64,000 nucleotides of DNA from Candidozyma auris (taxonomy: Eukaryota; Ascomycota; Pichiomycetes; Serinales; Metschnikowiaceae), in assembly GCF_003013715.1 (NCBI RefSeq), contig NC_072815.1:434001-498000 (forward strand), written 5' to 3'. Below, in pieces: positions 48,422 through 58,336 of this stretch. A program made the translations under genes and the position numbers. Position 1 is the stretch's first letter; each line of letters begins with the position of its first letter. The notes beneath the pieces are model-generated. The model ran no database searches and was not told the origin of the DNA. It was given only the letters and a program-made list of their open reading frames with translations.

Positions 48422-51016
48422 ATGCCCTCGGTCCATTCTCTGGGCCAGAGCCATGAATTCTCTTCAGCTCGTTTGCGGCAGCTCTTAATGAGATTGTCAC
48501 TGGATCTCAAGCTCCCGGAAGAAGACATCGATAACCTCATTTTCGCCATCGAAAGAGCTCTCCCCGATGAGCTTTCTGTGGATGAGTTGCTTCTGCTTGT
48601 GGCCGAGCTGGCGGCATCCCGTGTTGTATTCTACCCAGACTATGCAAATCTAGCTGGCCGTATAGAAGCCTCGAGGACTCAGTTGCTCGTGAAGCTCGAT
48701 TTCGCAGCCAACTTTGCACGTTTGGCTTCCTACGTTCACCCGAGAACAGGGCAATTGTATCCCTTGGTGGACTTGGAAATTGCAGCTTTTGTGGAAGAAC
48801 ACAAGGATTTTTTGAACGAATTGATATGCTCTGAGCGTGACTTTGACTTGGCGTATTTCTCCATGAGAACGCTTCAGAACTCGTATTTCATTAGAATGGG
48901 AAATGTCCTTGCTGAAACTCCCCAGTATCTCTTCTTGCGTGTTGCAGTGGGCATTCATGCTCCAACTAGAAAACCCAGTGTCTTGAAGGAGATTCAAACA
49001 ACGTATGAGCTAATGTCTCAAAGGTATATGATTCATTCTTCTCCTACGCTATTCAACGCAGGCACCGTCAACAATTACCTCTCGCTGTGCTTCTTGGTTG
49101 CCATGGAGGAAGACTCAGTTGACGGTATTTACAAAACGCTACACAAAGCAGCGCTCATTCTGAAAGGTCTGGGAGGCATTGGTCTCCACGTTCACGATAT
49201 TCGTGCCAGTGGTGCTCTTATCAAGTCCTCAAATGGAACTTCCAGTGGCCTTGTTCCCATGTTGCGTGTTTTCAATGATACGGCTCGCTACGTTGATCAA
49301 GGCGGCAACAAGCGTCCTGGTGCTATAGCCGTGTACATTGAGCCATGGCATGCAGATATCGAAGATGTGCTTGATCTTCGTAAAAATCATGGTAAGGAGG
49401 AGGCTCGTGCTAGAGATTTGTTCTATGCCCTCTGGGTGCCTGACCTATTCATGAGAAGGGTGAAAGAAAATGGTAAATGGCCGTTATTCTCCCCTGATGA
49501 AGCACCCGGGCTTGCAGACGTATATGGGGAGGAATTTGACAGGCTATTTCTTGCTTATGAGGCAAATGGTCTTGCCATGAAAATCGTCGATGCGCAGAAT
49601 TTATGGTCCAAGATCTTGAAGTCCCAAACAGAAACTGGCATGCCTTTCATGCTATACAAAGATGCTTGCAATCGAAAGCTGAACCAGAAAAATTTAGGGA
49701 CAATCAAATCCTCAAATTTATGCTGTGAAATAGTCGAGTTTTCGTCTCCTGAGGAGATCGCTGTGTGCAATTTGGGCCTGTTGGCACTTCCAGCTTTTCT
49801 TAGAGAATACCCTACGGATACCATGGATTTTGACTTTAATAAGCTACACCAAGTCACAAAAGTCATGGCGAGGAACTTGAACGCGGTCATAGACTCAACG
49901 ATGTATCCCGTGAAGGAATCTGAGACTTCTAACAAAAAGCACAGACCTATCGCAATTGGCGTTCAAGGCCTTGCGGATGTCTTTCTTCAATGCAGACTTC
50001 CCTTCGACTCTCCAGAGGCTGCAAGACTCAACAAGCAAATTTTCGAGACTATATATCACGCAGCCGTGGAGAGCTCGATGGAGCTAGCTATTGAGCATGG
50101 TCCGTATGAAACTTTTTCTGGGTCTCCAGCGGCAGAAGGGATACTTCAGTTCGATTTATGGAATCACAAGCCAGAATTCTTCAATGACTGGGATGAGCTC
50201 AAACTAAAAGTGCAAAAACATGGATTGCGAAACTCTCTTCTTTGTGCACCGATGCCTACAGCTTCTACTTCTCAGATCTTGGGTTATACGGAATGTTTTG
50301 AGCCTGTCACCTCAAATTTATACCTGAGACGAGTACGTTCGGGAGAGTATCAGGTTGTCAACAAGTATTTGTTGGAGGACCTTATTGATTTAGGCCTCTG
50401 GACACCTGCCATGAAAGACAGGATAGTGGTTGATAATGGACTGATTCAGAACATCAAAGAAATTCCTTCTGAGCTCAAGAAACTCTACAAAACAGTTTGG
50501 GAGCTACCACAAAAGGTAATCGTTGACATGGCTGCCGATAGAGGTCCATACATCGACCAGCTGCAAAGTATGAACATCTTTTTGCAAACTCCCACGTTTG
50601 GTAAACTCACCTCATGCCACTTCTACGCCTGGAATAAGGGCCTCAAAACAGGAATGTATTATCTTCGGACACAAGCCGCAGCTCGAGCTATACAGTTCAC
50701 GGTTGACCCGTCACGAGCACTGGATGGTTCTGGCGAGGTAGTCGAGCACGCCTTAGACAAGATTGTTAGGAAGAAGTATATTGAAGCACGAGCTTTCACC
50801 AAGAAGAGAATCCAGGATGATGTTGAGGATACTTCCTCAAAAAGAACCCATAAAGCGCCACTTGTGAAAGACGAGCCACCTGTGGACAGTGATACCCAAA
50901 ATTCTAATCATCTGACATATAGTGGTAGGGTTTTTGACCCCCATGACATATACTCCGATACACCTGTTTCATGCAACATAAGCGGGGCAGAAAACTGTGA
51001 GGGGTGTTCGGGGTGA
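48422..51016 (+). CDS. Ribonucleotide reductase large subunit with degenerate ATP-cone (Rnr1/Rnr3 type)
   Basis: An 864-residue class Ia R1 subunit that reduces NDPs to dNDPs with the small subunit. Active-site residues are complete: C223 (first redox cysteine), N432/C434/E436 (NLCCE; C434 would carry the thiyl radical), C449 (AVCNLG), the Tyr pair in MYYLRTQAA, and tail cysteines C859/C862 (CEGCSG). Two CUG codons at 222 and near LKGLGGIG decode as Ser and then match the family. The first ~90 residues occupy the place of the ATP-cone overall activity site but lack the YKRDG(R)-type start found in Rnr1, reading MPSVHSLGQSHEF instead. This suggests an Rnr3-like paralog with altered feedback. 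Rnr1 cannot be excluded. Convergent with TFB2. Confidence 0.92.
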   Translation: MPSVHSLGQSHEFSSARLRQLLMRLSLDLKLPEEDIDNLIFAIERALPDELSVDELLLLVAELAASRVVFYPDYANLAGRIEASRTQLLVKLDFAANFARLASYVHPRTGQLYPLVDLEIAAFVEEHKDFLNELICSERDFDLAYFSMRTLQNSYFIRMGNVLAETPQYLFLRVAVGIHAPTRKPSVLKEIQTTYELMSQRYMIHSSPTLFNAGTVNNYLSLCFLVAMEEDSVDGIYKTLHKAALILKGLGGIGLHVHDIRASGALIKSSNGTSSGLVPMLRVFNDTARYVDQGGNKRPGAIAVYIEPWHADIEDVLDLRKNHGKEEARARDLFYALWVPDLFMRRVKENGKWPLFSPDEAPGLADVYGEEFDRLFLAYEANGLAMKIVDAQNLWSKILKSQTETGMPFMLYKDACNRKLNQKNLGTIKSSNLCCEIVEFSSPEEIAVCNLGLLALPAFLREYPTDTMDFDFNKLHQVTKVMARNLNAVIDSTMYPVKESETSNKKHRPIAIGVQGLADVFLQCRLPFDSPEAARLNKQIFETIYHAAVESSMELAIEHGPYETFSGSPAAEGILQFDLWNHKPEFFNDWDELKLKVQKHGLRNSLLCAPMPTASTSQILGYTECFEPVTSNLYLRRVRSGEYQVVNKYLLEDLIDLGLWTPAMKDRIVVDNGLIQNIKEIPSELKKLYKTVWELPQKVIVDMAADRGPYIDQLQSMNIFLQTPTFGKLTSCHFYAWNKGLKTGMYYLRTQAAARAIQFTVDPSRALDGSGEVVEHALDKIVRKKYIEARAFTKKRIQDDVEDTSSKRTHKAPLVKDEPPVDSDTQNSNHLTYSGRVFDPHDIYSDTPVSCNISGAENCEGCSG

Positions 51017-51085
51017 ACGAATTTAATGCTGTAAATAGATCACCTAATTCATGTACTTAGCATTTCAAATGTATAGATGACTCAA

Positions 51086-52585
51086 CTAACGAAGCTTTCT
51101 TCCAGCGAAGTCTGCTACTTGAGCCATACCATCTTGTGTAACAAAGAACCTAAGCTTCGCCTTTTCAGCCCATATTAACACACCAACTTCTTGAGCATAG
51201 TTGCACAAGATATCATATTCACTCTGATTTTTGAAGTCTTTAAACAAATACCCATCGAAGGTTTGAATTCTGTCTAATTCAAGTTGCCAAAGCTTGATTT
51301 GGTCAACAACATTCGGAGGAAGAACTTCTAATTTATGCTGTGCGACTGAAGAATCTCCCGACTTGGACTGAGGAGCTCCACCGGCGGTATTGATATTGTG
51401 GGACGCGTCAAACTCAATTTTTTTATCAAGCTTTTCCTTCGCTAAGGCACGCATTTGTGGATGTGCGTGAGCTTCAAGAAAGTTGATTATTTGACTGGCT
51501 GTTATACCGTTCGAAAGAGCATTTCTAATAGACTCTCGTGTAATAACACCAATCACCATATTAGCGAATCGAGTCTTCATGGTAACGAAGAGATTCAATA
51601 TGGCGATCTCGAGTGGGGAATTGGTGTATGCATAGATACTGAAGTTCGTTTCGAGGATTATCTGCCCCAGCAGCGATCCCTCGACGTCTCCTTCGGTGCT
51701 TTGCAAATGCTGGTCCATTACCATGGAAGGCGTTTTCAACCCTGTAGACTCAGATGTGAGTGTTGTGGCGAGACGAGTAGGGTAGAATCTTGCAGAATTT
51801 TCCGAACGCTGGTAAACAAGGCCGTAGTCACGCAAATCAGGTAGCATGGAGACTTGTGTGTCGCTAAGAGAAGCCACCTGGTAAGCCTTCCCTAGTTCCA
51901 AAGAACCCAAGATGAAGATGAAGTTGAGTACATCCACTGGATCCATGTGAAGATCTTGAGTAAGATTCAAGTATTCTAGTAAAAGCGTCCACAACTGAGC
52001 ATTGACGTCTTGAAGAAGAAATTGAAAGCCCGCGTTGGTGATTTTCAAATTGCTAGGAGACGTTCCTGGTCCTTCCATGAGACCACCCAGCTTCAACAAG
52101 GAAAGCACAGACTTCGATGGCACTGCAGACTCCGTGCCTACCATAAAATGCAAAATGGTTTCCCATTTCTGAGAAGCAAACTTATCCAAAAGTCTTACGG
52201 TAACACGATCATCCAGAGGCTCAGTATCCAAAATTCCAAATGCGTTGGGTGTCTGAGTTCCCGTAAGACAATCTCTGAAGTTATTTTGAAAGGTTTGGTG
52301 AAGTCGTAAGTGAGTGCCACTAGAGTCCTCTTCAATGATGTGAAGGGCTCGTAGACGTTTGAGAGCATCGAACTGAAGGCGCCTCGCCTGAGGCTGTGTC
52401 CACTTCTCTAAATCCTTCACTGATACGGGCTTTTCATTGAAGAGCATGCTGATGACGTAGAACTTTGCAAGGGGCGGGAGAAGACGAAAGATGGAGAGGC
52501 ATGTTGCTGGGGCATCGTAAAGCTTCAGCTGCACGACTTTCGGGAGACCCTCAAGGTGGCTATTCACTGTGAGTTTGAATGACAT
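51086..52585 (-). CDS. TFB2: TFIIH core subunit Tfb2 (p52)
   Basis: A 499-residue protein against 513 in S. cerevisiae. Tfb2 binds and stimulates the Ssl2/XPB ATPase within the TFIIH core and pairs with Tfb5 through its C-terminus; it serves Pol II initiation and nucleotide excision repair. The family is recognised from [28 protein letters not shown] near the N-terminus, [39 protein letters not shown], and the C-terminal winged part [26 protein letters not shown]. The tail [27 protein letters not shown] is the Tfb5-binding region. Start ATG at 52583-52585. Confidence 0.95.
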   Translation of the reverse strand: MSFKLTVNSHLEGLPKVVQLKLYDAPATCLSIFRLLPPLAKFYVISMLFNEKPVSVKDLEKWTQPQARRLQFDALKRLRALHIIEEDSSGTHLRLHQTFQNNFRDCLTGTQTPNAFGILDTEPLDDRVTVRLLDKFASQKWETILHFMVGTESAVPSKSVLSLLKLGGLMEGPGTSPSNLKITNAGFQFLLQDVNAQLWTLLLEYLNLTQDLHMDPVDVLNFIFILGSLELGKAYQVASLSDTQVSMLPDLRDYGLVYQRSENSARFYPTRLATTLTSESTGLKTPSMVMDQHLQSTEGDVEGSLLGQIILETNFSIYAYTNSPLEIAILNLFVTMKTRFANMVIGVITRESIRNALSNGITASQIINFLEAHAHPQMRALAKEKLDKKIEFDASHNINTAGGAPQSKSGDSSVAQHKLEVLPPNVVDQIKLWQLELDRIQTFDGYLFKDFKNQSEYDILCNYAQEVGVLIWAEKAKLRFFVTQDGMAQVADFAGRKLR

Positions 52586-52868
52586 GCTAGGTAAGAATCT
52601 GGGTAATTGGAGTGCTCAGTGTGACCAACAAAACTGAACCTCGATAGGATCAGTGAACTCTGTTGATGGCTCGTTGAAGGGGACAAAAAAAAACTGTGCA
52701 AGCTGTAGCCTTGGTACAAAAAGGTGTTTTAAGACTTGACTGTTTTGGAACAACTGTCTGTTTTTGTCCTGATGTGGTGCTGAATTGATGTAGGCCACAG
52801 GCTTGTAGTAATGCAGTAATTCACGATAGTTGATGTCTCGCGCGAAAGCTGTGAGCTAGGTCTACAGA

Positions 52869-52885
52869 GGTGGAGGTGGAGGTGG
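52869..52885. repeat. GGTGGA minisatellite
   Basis: Nearly three copies of a GGTGGA unit. Simple-sequence repeat in intergenic DNA. Confidence 0.75.
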
Positions 52886-52910
52886 TACAAGATAGAAGTG
52901 AAGGAGGGCG

Positions 52911-52942
52911 ATAAAAATAAAAAATAAAAATAAAAATAAAAG
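52911..52942. repeat. (AAAAAT)n microsatellite
   Basis: About five copies of ATAAAA/AAAAAT units in intergenic DNA. Confidence 0.8.
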
Positions 52943-53671
52943 AAATCCAATACTGGAGTAACATGATTGTCCTTACAGATACTTTTATGTGCTGACGAAA
53001 TCAAGAGAATCAGGACACACGACAAATGTTCAACAGTAAGTATGGCTTGAAGTTGATTCGGTTCTGGAAAATCTCCCCGAAAGATGAATCCCTGTAGCTT
53101 CTCAGCAAACTCTGAATCTACATACTGTCAAGTCTTGTCTCTAGGAAAGCATTGAATTCCTAAGATCAAGTCAATTGTCATCATCACTTTTGGTACAAGT
53201 CGGCGACCTCAAATACAAATGCAGTTAGCCTCCTCCACCCAGGTTCCTGTATTGGCGTCAACGGTGAAACTCTCCAACTTCAGATCATGCCGCGACTATA
53301 ACTACCACTAATTGAGTGCTGTGAATCTAAGGCTGTTTTCAAAAACGATTGGCTGCGACTACTTTACGTCACAGCAAGTTTTGTTCAATCCTTCGCCACT
53401 TGAAGGTTGCCATTTTTTTTTTTTTCCTTCCCTTCTTCGGTATTATCTGGAAGCATTCACTTTTCTGGAATTTCTGCAAAATTTGCGAGGGACCCCGGCT
53501 GGGATGCAGAAGATCCCAGAATCTCACACTTCTTTGCGGCCTTGACAATGCAGCAAGTGAGAGGACTCGCGGGGTGCAGGCAAAACAGCCCGCCCAGGGC
53601 TATTGTGATGACTGCGACAGTTTGGCTGCAAAATAAGGTTGTGGAAGACACTGAGGAGTTGGGCGGTGAAA

Positions 53672-53689
53672 GGTGTCACCGGTGTCACC
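53672..53689. repeat. GGTGTCACC direct repeat, two copies
   Basis: Two abutting copies of a nine-base near-palindrome. It could be a dimeric factor site in the SRR1 upstream region; function unknown. Confidence 0.5.
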
Positions 53690-55269
53690 GAGAAAGCATA
53701 AAGTTAAGTTTCTTTGACTGTTGTGGTGATATTAATTTTGTAGTGCTGAATGGAATACCTCCGACTAACTAGCTGTTCGCAGAAGCCTCCTTCACATGGT
53801 ACATTGTTCATTAGAATCATTACAAACCGTAGCTTAGTACCATTTCGTATCATCTGTCAGAAGAATTTCCAAGGTTTGATGTGTAAATGCGCCCGTGAGC
53901 TTGCAACCGCCCGTCAGAGTATGTCAACCTCGATTTTCCCCTGCAACCCCTGCAAAACAATCATCTCAGACAAAATACTACCTTCGATAAAACCTTGACC
54001 TCTGTAAGTCGAGATATTAGACCAACGCACTGGTATGCCTCAGCCCTTACGCTATCTCTCAAGTCATGTCCATCGCCGCCTCACTCCAGGACTCCTATGG
54101 AAGCAACAAATCTACTCCCCGCTGGCCAAAAAAAAATCCAACTTAAAAGGTAGAGTAACCATTGCACGAGAATGACGATTGCATCACCACCCTAGCAGCG
54201 GGAGCCTGGCTTCCTTCCAATTTCGTGCAAGTACTTATCGCAACTAACCCATTTACTCTATCTCACAACCACCATCAACGGCCCGATGTAGAGAGCAAAG
54301 TTTTAGCGAGAGGAACGGGTCCGGAACGCCGTTGCCGACCGCACATAGATAGCGGGAACTCCAAAAAATTAAAAAGGTGCTGTGGAGCATAGCGGGTAAT
54401 CACTGGCCACAAATGGGAAAGCGAGCCATCGAGATCCCGAACGGTGGCGGTGAAAGAAGCCGCCGATAGTAGAAATGGCACAGTTGAGAGGGCACAAACT
54501 ACAGAGGAAGCGGCAGCAGCCGTTGCTAGCAACCGAGACCGCCAGCCAACGACAGGAAACTATTGTGATCTACGAGTGTCTGGCTGACCAAGGCATCAAC
54601 TAGTAGCCTCGACCAAGGCTCTGAAAGGTGGCTCCCCACGAGTTGCCTCGACCATGCGACCCTGGTGACATGATCTGTCCAGGGCTCTTTGGCGAGTGCA
54701 TTTGTGGTAGTAGCGCTGGAAACGTTGCGGTTGCACCGGCTGCAAAAGACAAAGCAGCAGTCTGTACGATATACGAGAAGAACCTTAGGCACAAAAGCAG
54801 CAAAGTGACTCCTCTGCCACAGCTTGACTCTCGACTTCACTGCCACACTTCACCCATATTCCTCCCATTCTACCGCTTTTGCGTTTCTTGTGGAATTCTT
54901 CAGGCAGTAGGGGTGCTTGCTGTGGGATTGGGCGTTCTTCTCTTGCTCCCACACACTGTATATGGTGCGTCGCCTAAACGCACGCCAGGGTCCGCCCAGC
55001 AGGTCAGTGCATGGTCTCTGGCACATGGCCCATGAGCAAATGATTTGCAGCCGAGCACTACTTAAGAGGGGCCTCTGCTGTGGACCATCCAATTCATCCA
55101 CTATACACCTCAGTTGACACTTAGACTGCGGACTTTCACTCGATATACACTTTGATTGATAACTTGCACGGTTATTGATTAGCTCATTTACCTATTCCGT
55201 CGTTCTCACTTGATAGCAAGTGACCACTCCATACAAACTATTTCTTTGCATCCGCTGAGCTCGGTCGAC

Positions 55270-55800
55270 ATGATGGTAGCGCTGGTCTCCAAGCCTGTGG
55301 CTGGTGTGTTTGAATGTCGCTCGCCCATGGTGACGCCTTCGCCTGAGCCGGTGAAGCTCAAGAAAGTCGAGTCGGTACCGTTTGTCGCGTCAGATAAGGC
55401 GTACCACTTCTTGTTGGTGGACGACAACATCATCTACTTGCGGATATTCGCTCGGATCTTGCGCAAGCTCTTCCCTCAGGCGCTGGTGAGGGCAATCCAG
55501 GACCTGCTGGTGCTTGAGCTCACTGAGGAGCTGTTTCTGCGCTTCGATTGTGTGTTTTTGGATATCGATATGCCCCGGGTTACCGGCATCGATGTTGCTA
55601 CACAGCTAAGAAGCTTCCTGTCGCTAGACCACGTCGGGCTTGTGGCCGTGACTACAAAAGCGCTTCTCTCTGGTATGGAGCTCTACGAGAGTATAGGCTT
55701 CGATCACACGTTCCCCAAGCCTTTGAACGTTGCGCATGGAGACTTGTTGGAGAAGATTGAACAAGTTGTTAGCGTCAGAGGTGCGCTCAAAAAGAGGTGA
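55270..55800 (+). CDS. SRR1: Response regulator receiver protein (Srr1 type)
   Basis: 176 residues: about 45 residues of unstructured leader and a receiver domain. Phospho-transfer residues are all present: acidic pair D51/D52 (LLVDDN), phospho-acceptor D98 (FLDIDMP), T128 (VAVTT) and K150 (FPKPL). There is no DNA-binding domain and no histidine kinase portion, so it is a single-domain regulator, distinct from Ssk1 and Skn7. C. albicans Srr1, from the CTG clade, has this design and affects stress tolerance, morphology and virulence. The start could be either ATG of the tandem pair 55270/55273. The 2.7 kb upstream region suggests complex control. Signalling through Ypd1 is the family expectation. 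Confidence 0.82.
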   Translation: MMVALVSKPVAGVFECRSPMVTPSPEPVKLKKVESVPFVASDKAYHFLLVDDNIIYLRIFARILRKLFPQALVRAIQDLLVLELTEELFLRFDCVFLDIDMPRVTGIDVATQLRSFLSLDHVGLVAVTTKALLSGMELYESIGFDHTFPKPLNVAHGDLLEKIEQVVSVRGALKKR

Positions 55801-56572
55801 CGCTACGCTCTGTTGCACGCTTGATGTTGCAGATTTAATGTTGCACACTGATACTAGCAAACTGGATGTTTGTTTGCGTTGAGGGACGAATAATGATAAG
55901 GGTTTAATAACGGTTTATAGACGGACACTTAATACCAGGGTTATGGCGAGGAACATTGAAGTAGCTATGAGATGGCCAGTTTCTGTTGGTGTTGTTATAT
56001 TCTCCTGTGCTCTTCTGAAACTTTTTCTAAGTAATACTAATCTAGCTTTCGCCCATTTGCTTGAACGGGCGATCCACTTCCTCCAACCTTCCTAGCGCTT
56101 GCGAAGTTTTGGTATTTTTGTTTCTTCCCCACAGTCGGGTCTCGGCTACTCGCCACAAGTCAGTCAGACGGAACCCTATTTCCTGTGTTTCAAGCAGTGA
56201 TACGGTTTATTGCCCCTTCAGCACTTTTATGGGAAGATTTGAACTCCACAAACTCCACAAACGCATAGTTCAAGGTCTTGGCGCTTTATCCTCTATGCTC
56301 TTCTAGAGGCCAAGCATATGTGATGATTGCTTGATCACTCGGTGGCAGGGTCCTCTCAAAATCCTAAGTAAATGTTCTCAGAGATTCATGGTCACTTAAG
56401 CAAATTTTGATATGGGTAGCCATACGAGCTAACTCTACGGAAATTCGCTTGCTCTTCAATTCAAGTCTGAAAATAACCCGTCCGAAATCCGTTGTTGCTC
56501 GAAAATTTAGCCGCTTTGCTTTTCAAGATTAAGTTCACCTCTCAGAGATCCTCAACCCAAACCAATTTCGTT
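55801..56572. other. Convergent intergenic region SRR1 / MTG2
   Basis: About 770 bases between two 3' ends, longer than other convergent gaps here. Short frames begin at TTG or lack content. Nothing convincing seen. Confidence 0.55.
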
Positions 56573-58186
56573 TTAGTCGCTCTGCTTACCCCTGGCAAGC
56601 AGCCCCATCATTGCAATTGCGCTCTCGATGTTTTCACCTTTTGGTGCACAGACTGGAATGTAGAGCCAAGAACCGTCTTTCTCCTTTATGAACTTCACTA
56701 GTTCCCTGTAGCTGTCACCATTTTTTGTCAAGTCTGCTTTGGTTGCTATAACCATCACTCTCTTACCCTTCATTCGCTTCTCGCCAACTTCATCAATTAA
56801 TACTTGCAAGTCCATCGATGGATTTTTGGACTCCAAAGAAACAACAAACACAATACCGCCACTGCGCTCGATATGCCTCAAGAAATCCATCCCCATTCCT
56901 TTGTTCTCAGAGGCGCCTTTTATGATACCTGGAATGTCTGCGACAGTAAAAGGATCTTGGTCGATTCTCGTGAATATTGTTCCAATCGTTGGTTGAAGAG
57001 TGGTGAACTCCCAATGGCCAACGCGTGGACGAGCCTTGGAAATGGCCCTTAGAAGAGTCAGCTTACCGGCATTGGGCAATCCCACAAGACCCAAGTCTGC
57101 CAAAAGCTTGAGCTCTAACATGAAAAACTCACAGAGTCCCTTACGACCCCTCTTGCTGAATCTGGGGTTCCTCACATCTTTGGTGAGGAAGTGCATGTTG
57201 CCCATACCACCTTTGCCGCCCTTCATGATGAGCACCGGCTTGTCTGTGGGCTTATCGAAATCTAGTCCCATAAAGGGGAACCGATCGTACGTGAGTTCTT
57301 CGGCCATAATCTCTCTATCGTAATCCTTCACTTGCTCATTAAGCTCATTGAAGTACTCTCTTTCCTGGTGGTAGTCTTCATCCTTTTCCTTGAATGTCCA
57401 GCCTTCGCCAGGAGAGTAATCGTTCTTGTAGAGCTGAATATCCCTGTCTGGAGTAAATCTCACTGACATCGTCACTTTCAGAATATCACCGACTTCCTTG
57501 AGCTGCTTCTTCACTGCCAAAGGATCTGGGATCCACCTCATTGTCGTGCCAACCGGGACCTCTATAATCACGTCCTCGCCTCTTTTCCCATCCAATTGTC
57601 TTGAGGAGCCTGCTTTTCCGCCTTTAGCCTGATAACTCCATTGTATTCCATGCAACAGCCCCATGTTTTTCACCACATGCACATAAATGTTTCCACCATT
57701 TCCTCCATCTCCTCCATCTGGAGGTCCCACGGGTCTATTGGCGTCTCTGAAGAATGACACGCACCCATTGCCTCCATCACCAGACTTCAAACGCACAAGT
57801 CGAAGGTCCAAAAAAGTTCTCTGCTCGACTTTTTGTCCTTGCTTATAGTTCTGGTGCTGGCCAACAAAGATCTTGTGACTCTGATGTAGATCGCCTGAAA
57901 AGTAGTCTTTCATATTCACTTTCACTTTATCTAGACCAAAATCGTCACTTCCTTCGACCCAGTACTTCATATCCTTATACTGCTTGGGATATGCTTTTGG
58001 AGAAATGGAAGAGTCGAACGAGTAGCTTGACTCTGGAAGGTTAGCATACGGATCATATCTTTCGGGTGAAACTTTTTCTATGATGTCATCACTTGAACTG
58101 TTTTCTGAAATTGTAGAGAACTTGTACCGCCTATTTACAATTCTGGGCCCTCGAAGAAGCCTTAGACAGCTTCTAACGCTAATCAT
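56573..58186 (-). CDS. MTG2: Mitochondrial Obg-family GTPase
   Basis: A 537-residue mitochondrial Obg/CgtA GTPase needed for large mitoribosomal subunit assembly. The chosen start (58184-58186) gives a typical presequence MISVRSCLRLLRGPRIVNRR. Earlier in-frame ATGs at 58288 and 58231 would bury it and reach toward the DBP8 start. The Gly-rich Obg domain has SGDGGNGCVSF, GPPDGGDGGNGG and GGKGGMGNMHF. The G domain has G1 GLPNAGK(S)T with the serine as CUG (57059-57061), DIPGII as G3 and ATKAD as G4. With a leucine at that place the P-loop could not bind Mg-GTP, so the codon supports Ser decoding. Divergent from DBP8 over 150 bases. Confidence 0.95.
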   Translation of the reverse strand: MISVRSCLRLLRGPRIVNRRYKFSTISENSSSDDIIEKVSPERYDPYANLPESSYSFDSSISPKAYPKQYKDMKYWVEGSDDFGLDKVKVNMKDYFSGDLHQSHKIFVGQHQNYKQGQKVEQRTFLDLRLVRLKSGDGGNGCVSFFRDANRPVGPPDGGDGGNGGNIYVHVVKNMGLLHGIQWSYQAKGGKAGSSRQLDGKRGEDVIIEVPVGTTMRWIPDPLAVKKQLKEVGDILKVTMSVRFTPDRDIQLYKNDYSPGEGWTFKEKDEDYHQEREYFNELNEQVKDYDREIMAEELTYDRFPFMGLDFDKPTDKPVLIMKGGKGGMGNMHFLTKDVRNPRFSKRGRKGLCEFFMLELKLLADLGLVGLPNAGKLTLLRAISKARPRVGHWEFTTLQPTIGTIFTRIDQDPFTVADIPGIIKGASENKGMGMDFLRHIERSGGIVFVVSLESKNPSMDLQVLIDEVGEKRMKGKRVMVIATKADLTKNGDSYRELVKFIKEKDGSWLYIPVCAPKGENIESAIAMMGLLARGKQSD

Positions 58187-58336
58187 GCAATAATTAAGTT
58201 CAGACCATCCATTGCCCCTAGATAAGCACATATATAGTGCGGTGTACAGGTGTATGCTGTAGACTTTGTATGGGGACTCGATGAGCATCGCTCTTGTCAG
58301 ACACTACTACGTAATAGCCAAAAATACTTACAATAC

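Larger units (their letters stand above)
52586..55269. other. Long divergent intergenic region TFB2 / SRR1
   Basis: 2.7 kb, the longest gene-free stretch here. It contains a GGTGGA repeat (52869-52885), an (AAAAAT)n run (52911-52942), near copies of the 11-bp motif (53350-53360 and 53623-53633), a GGTGTCACC tandem (53672-53689) and a comparatively GC-rich part around 54290-54760. Open frames are short, overlapping and mostly start at non-ATG codons. Probably a long SRR1 control region, possibly with a non-coding transcript. Confidence 0.55.

Noticed and set aside
53312..53998. Several overlapping short frames around a T tract in the SRR1 upstream region
   Set aside because: Three frames overlap on one strand, starts are mostly non-ATG, and no protein family is visible.
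54290..54760. Possible SRP, RNase P or spliceosomal RNA
   Set aside because: I looked for conserved cores (U1 5' end, U5 loop, U6 ACAGAGA, RNase P and SRP signatures) and found none.
54628..55035. 135-codon plus frame in the GC-rich part of the SRR1 upstream region
   Set aside because: Opens with GTG and lacks any recognisable domain; the GC-rich segment itself is kept as a finding.
58187..58288. Longer MTG2 start at 58288
   Set aside because: It would place non-targeting sequence before a good mitochondrial presequence and fill most of the divergent MTG2/DBP8 promoter.
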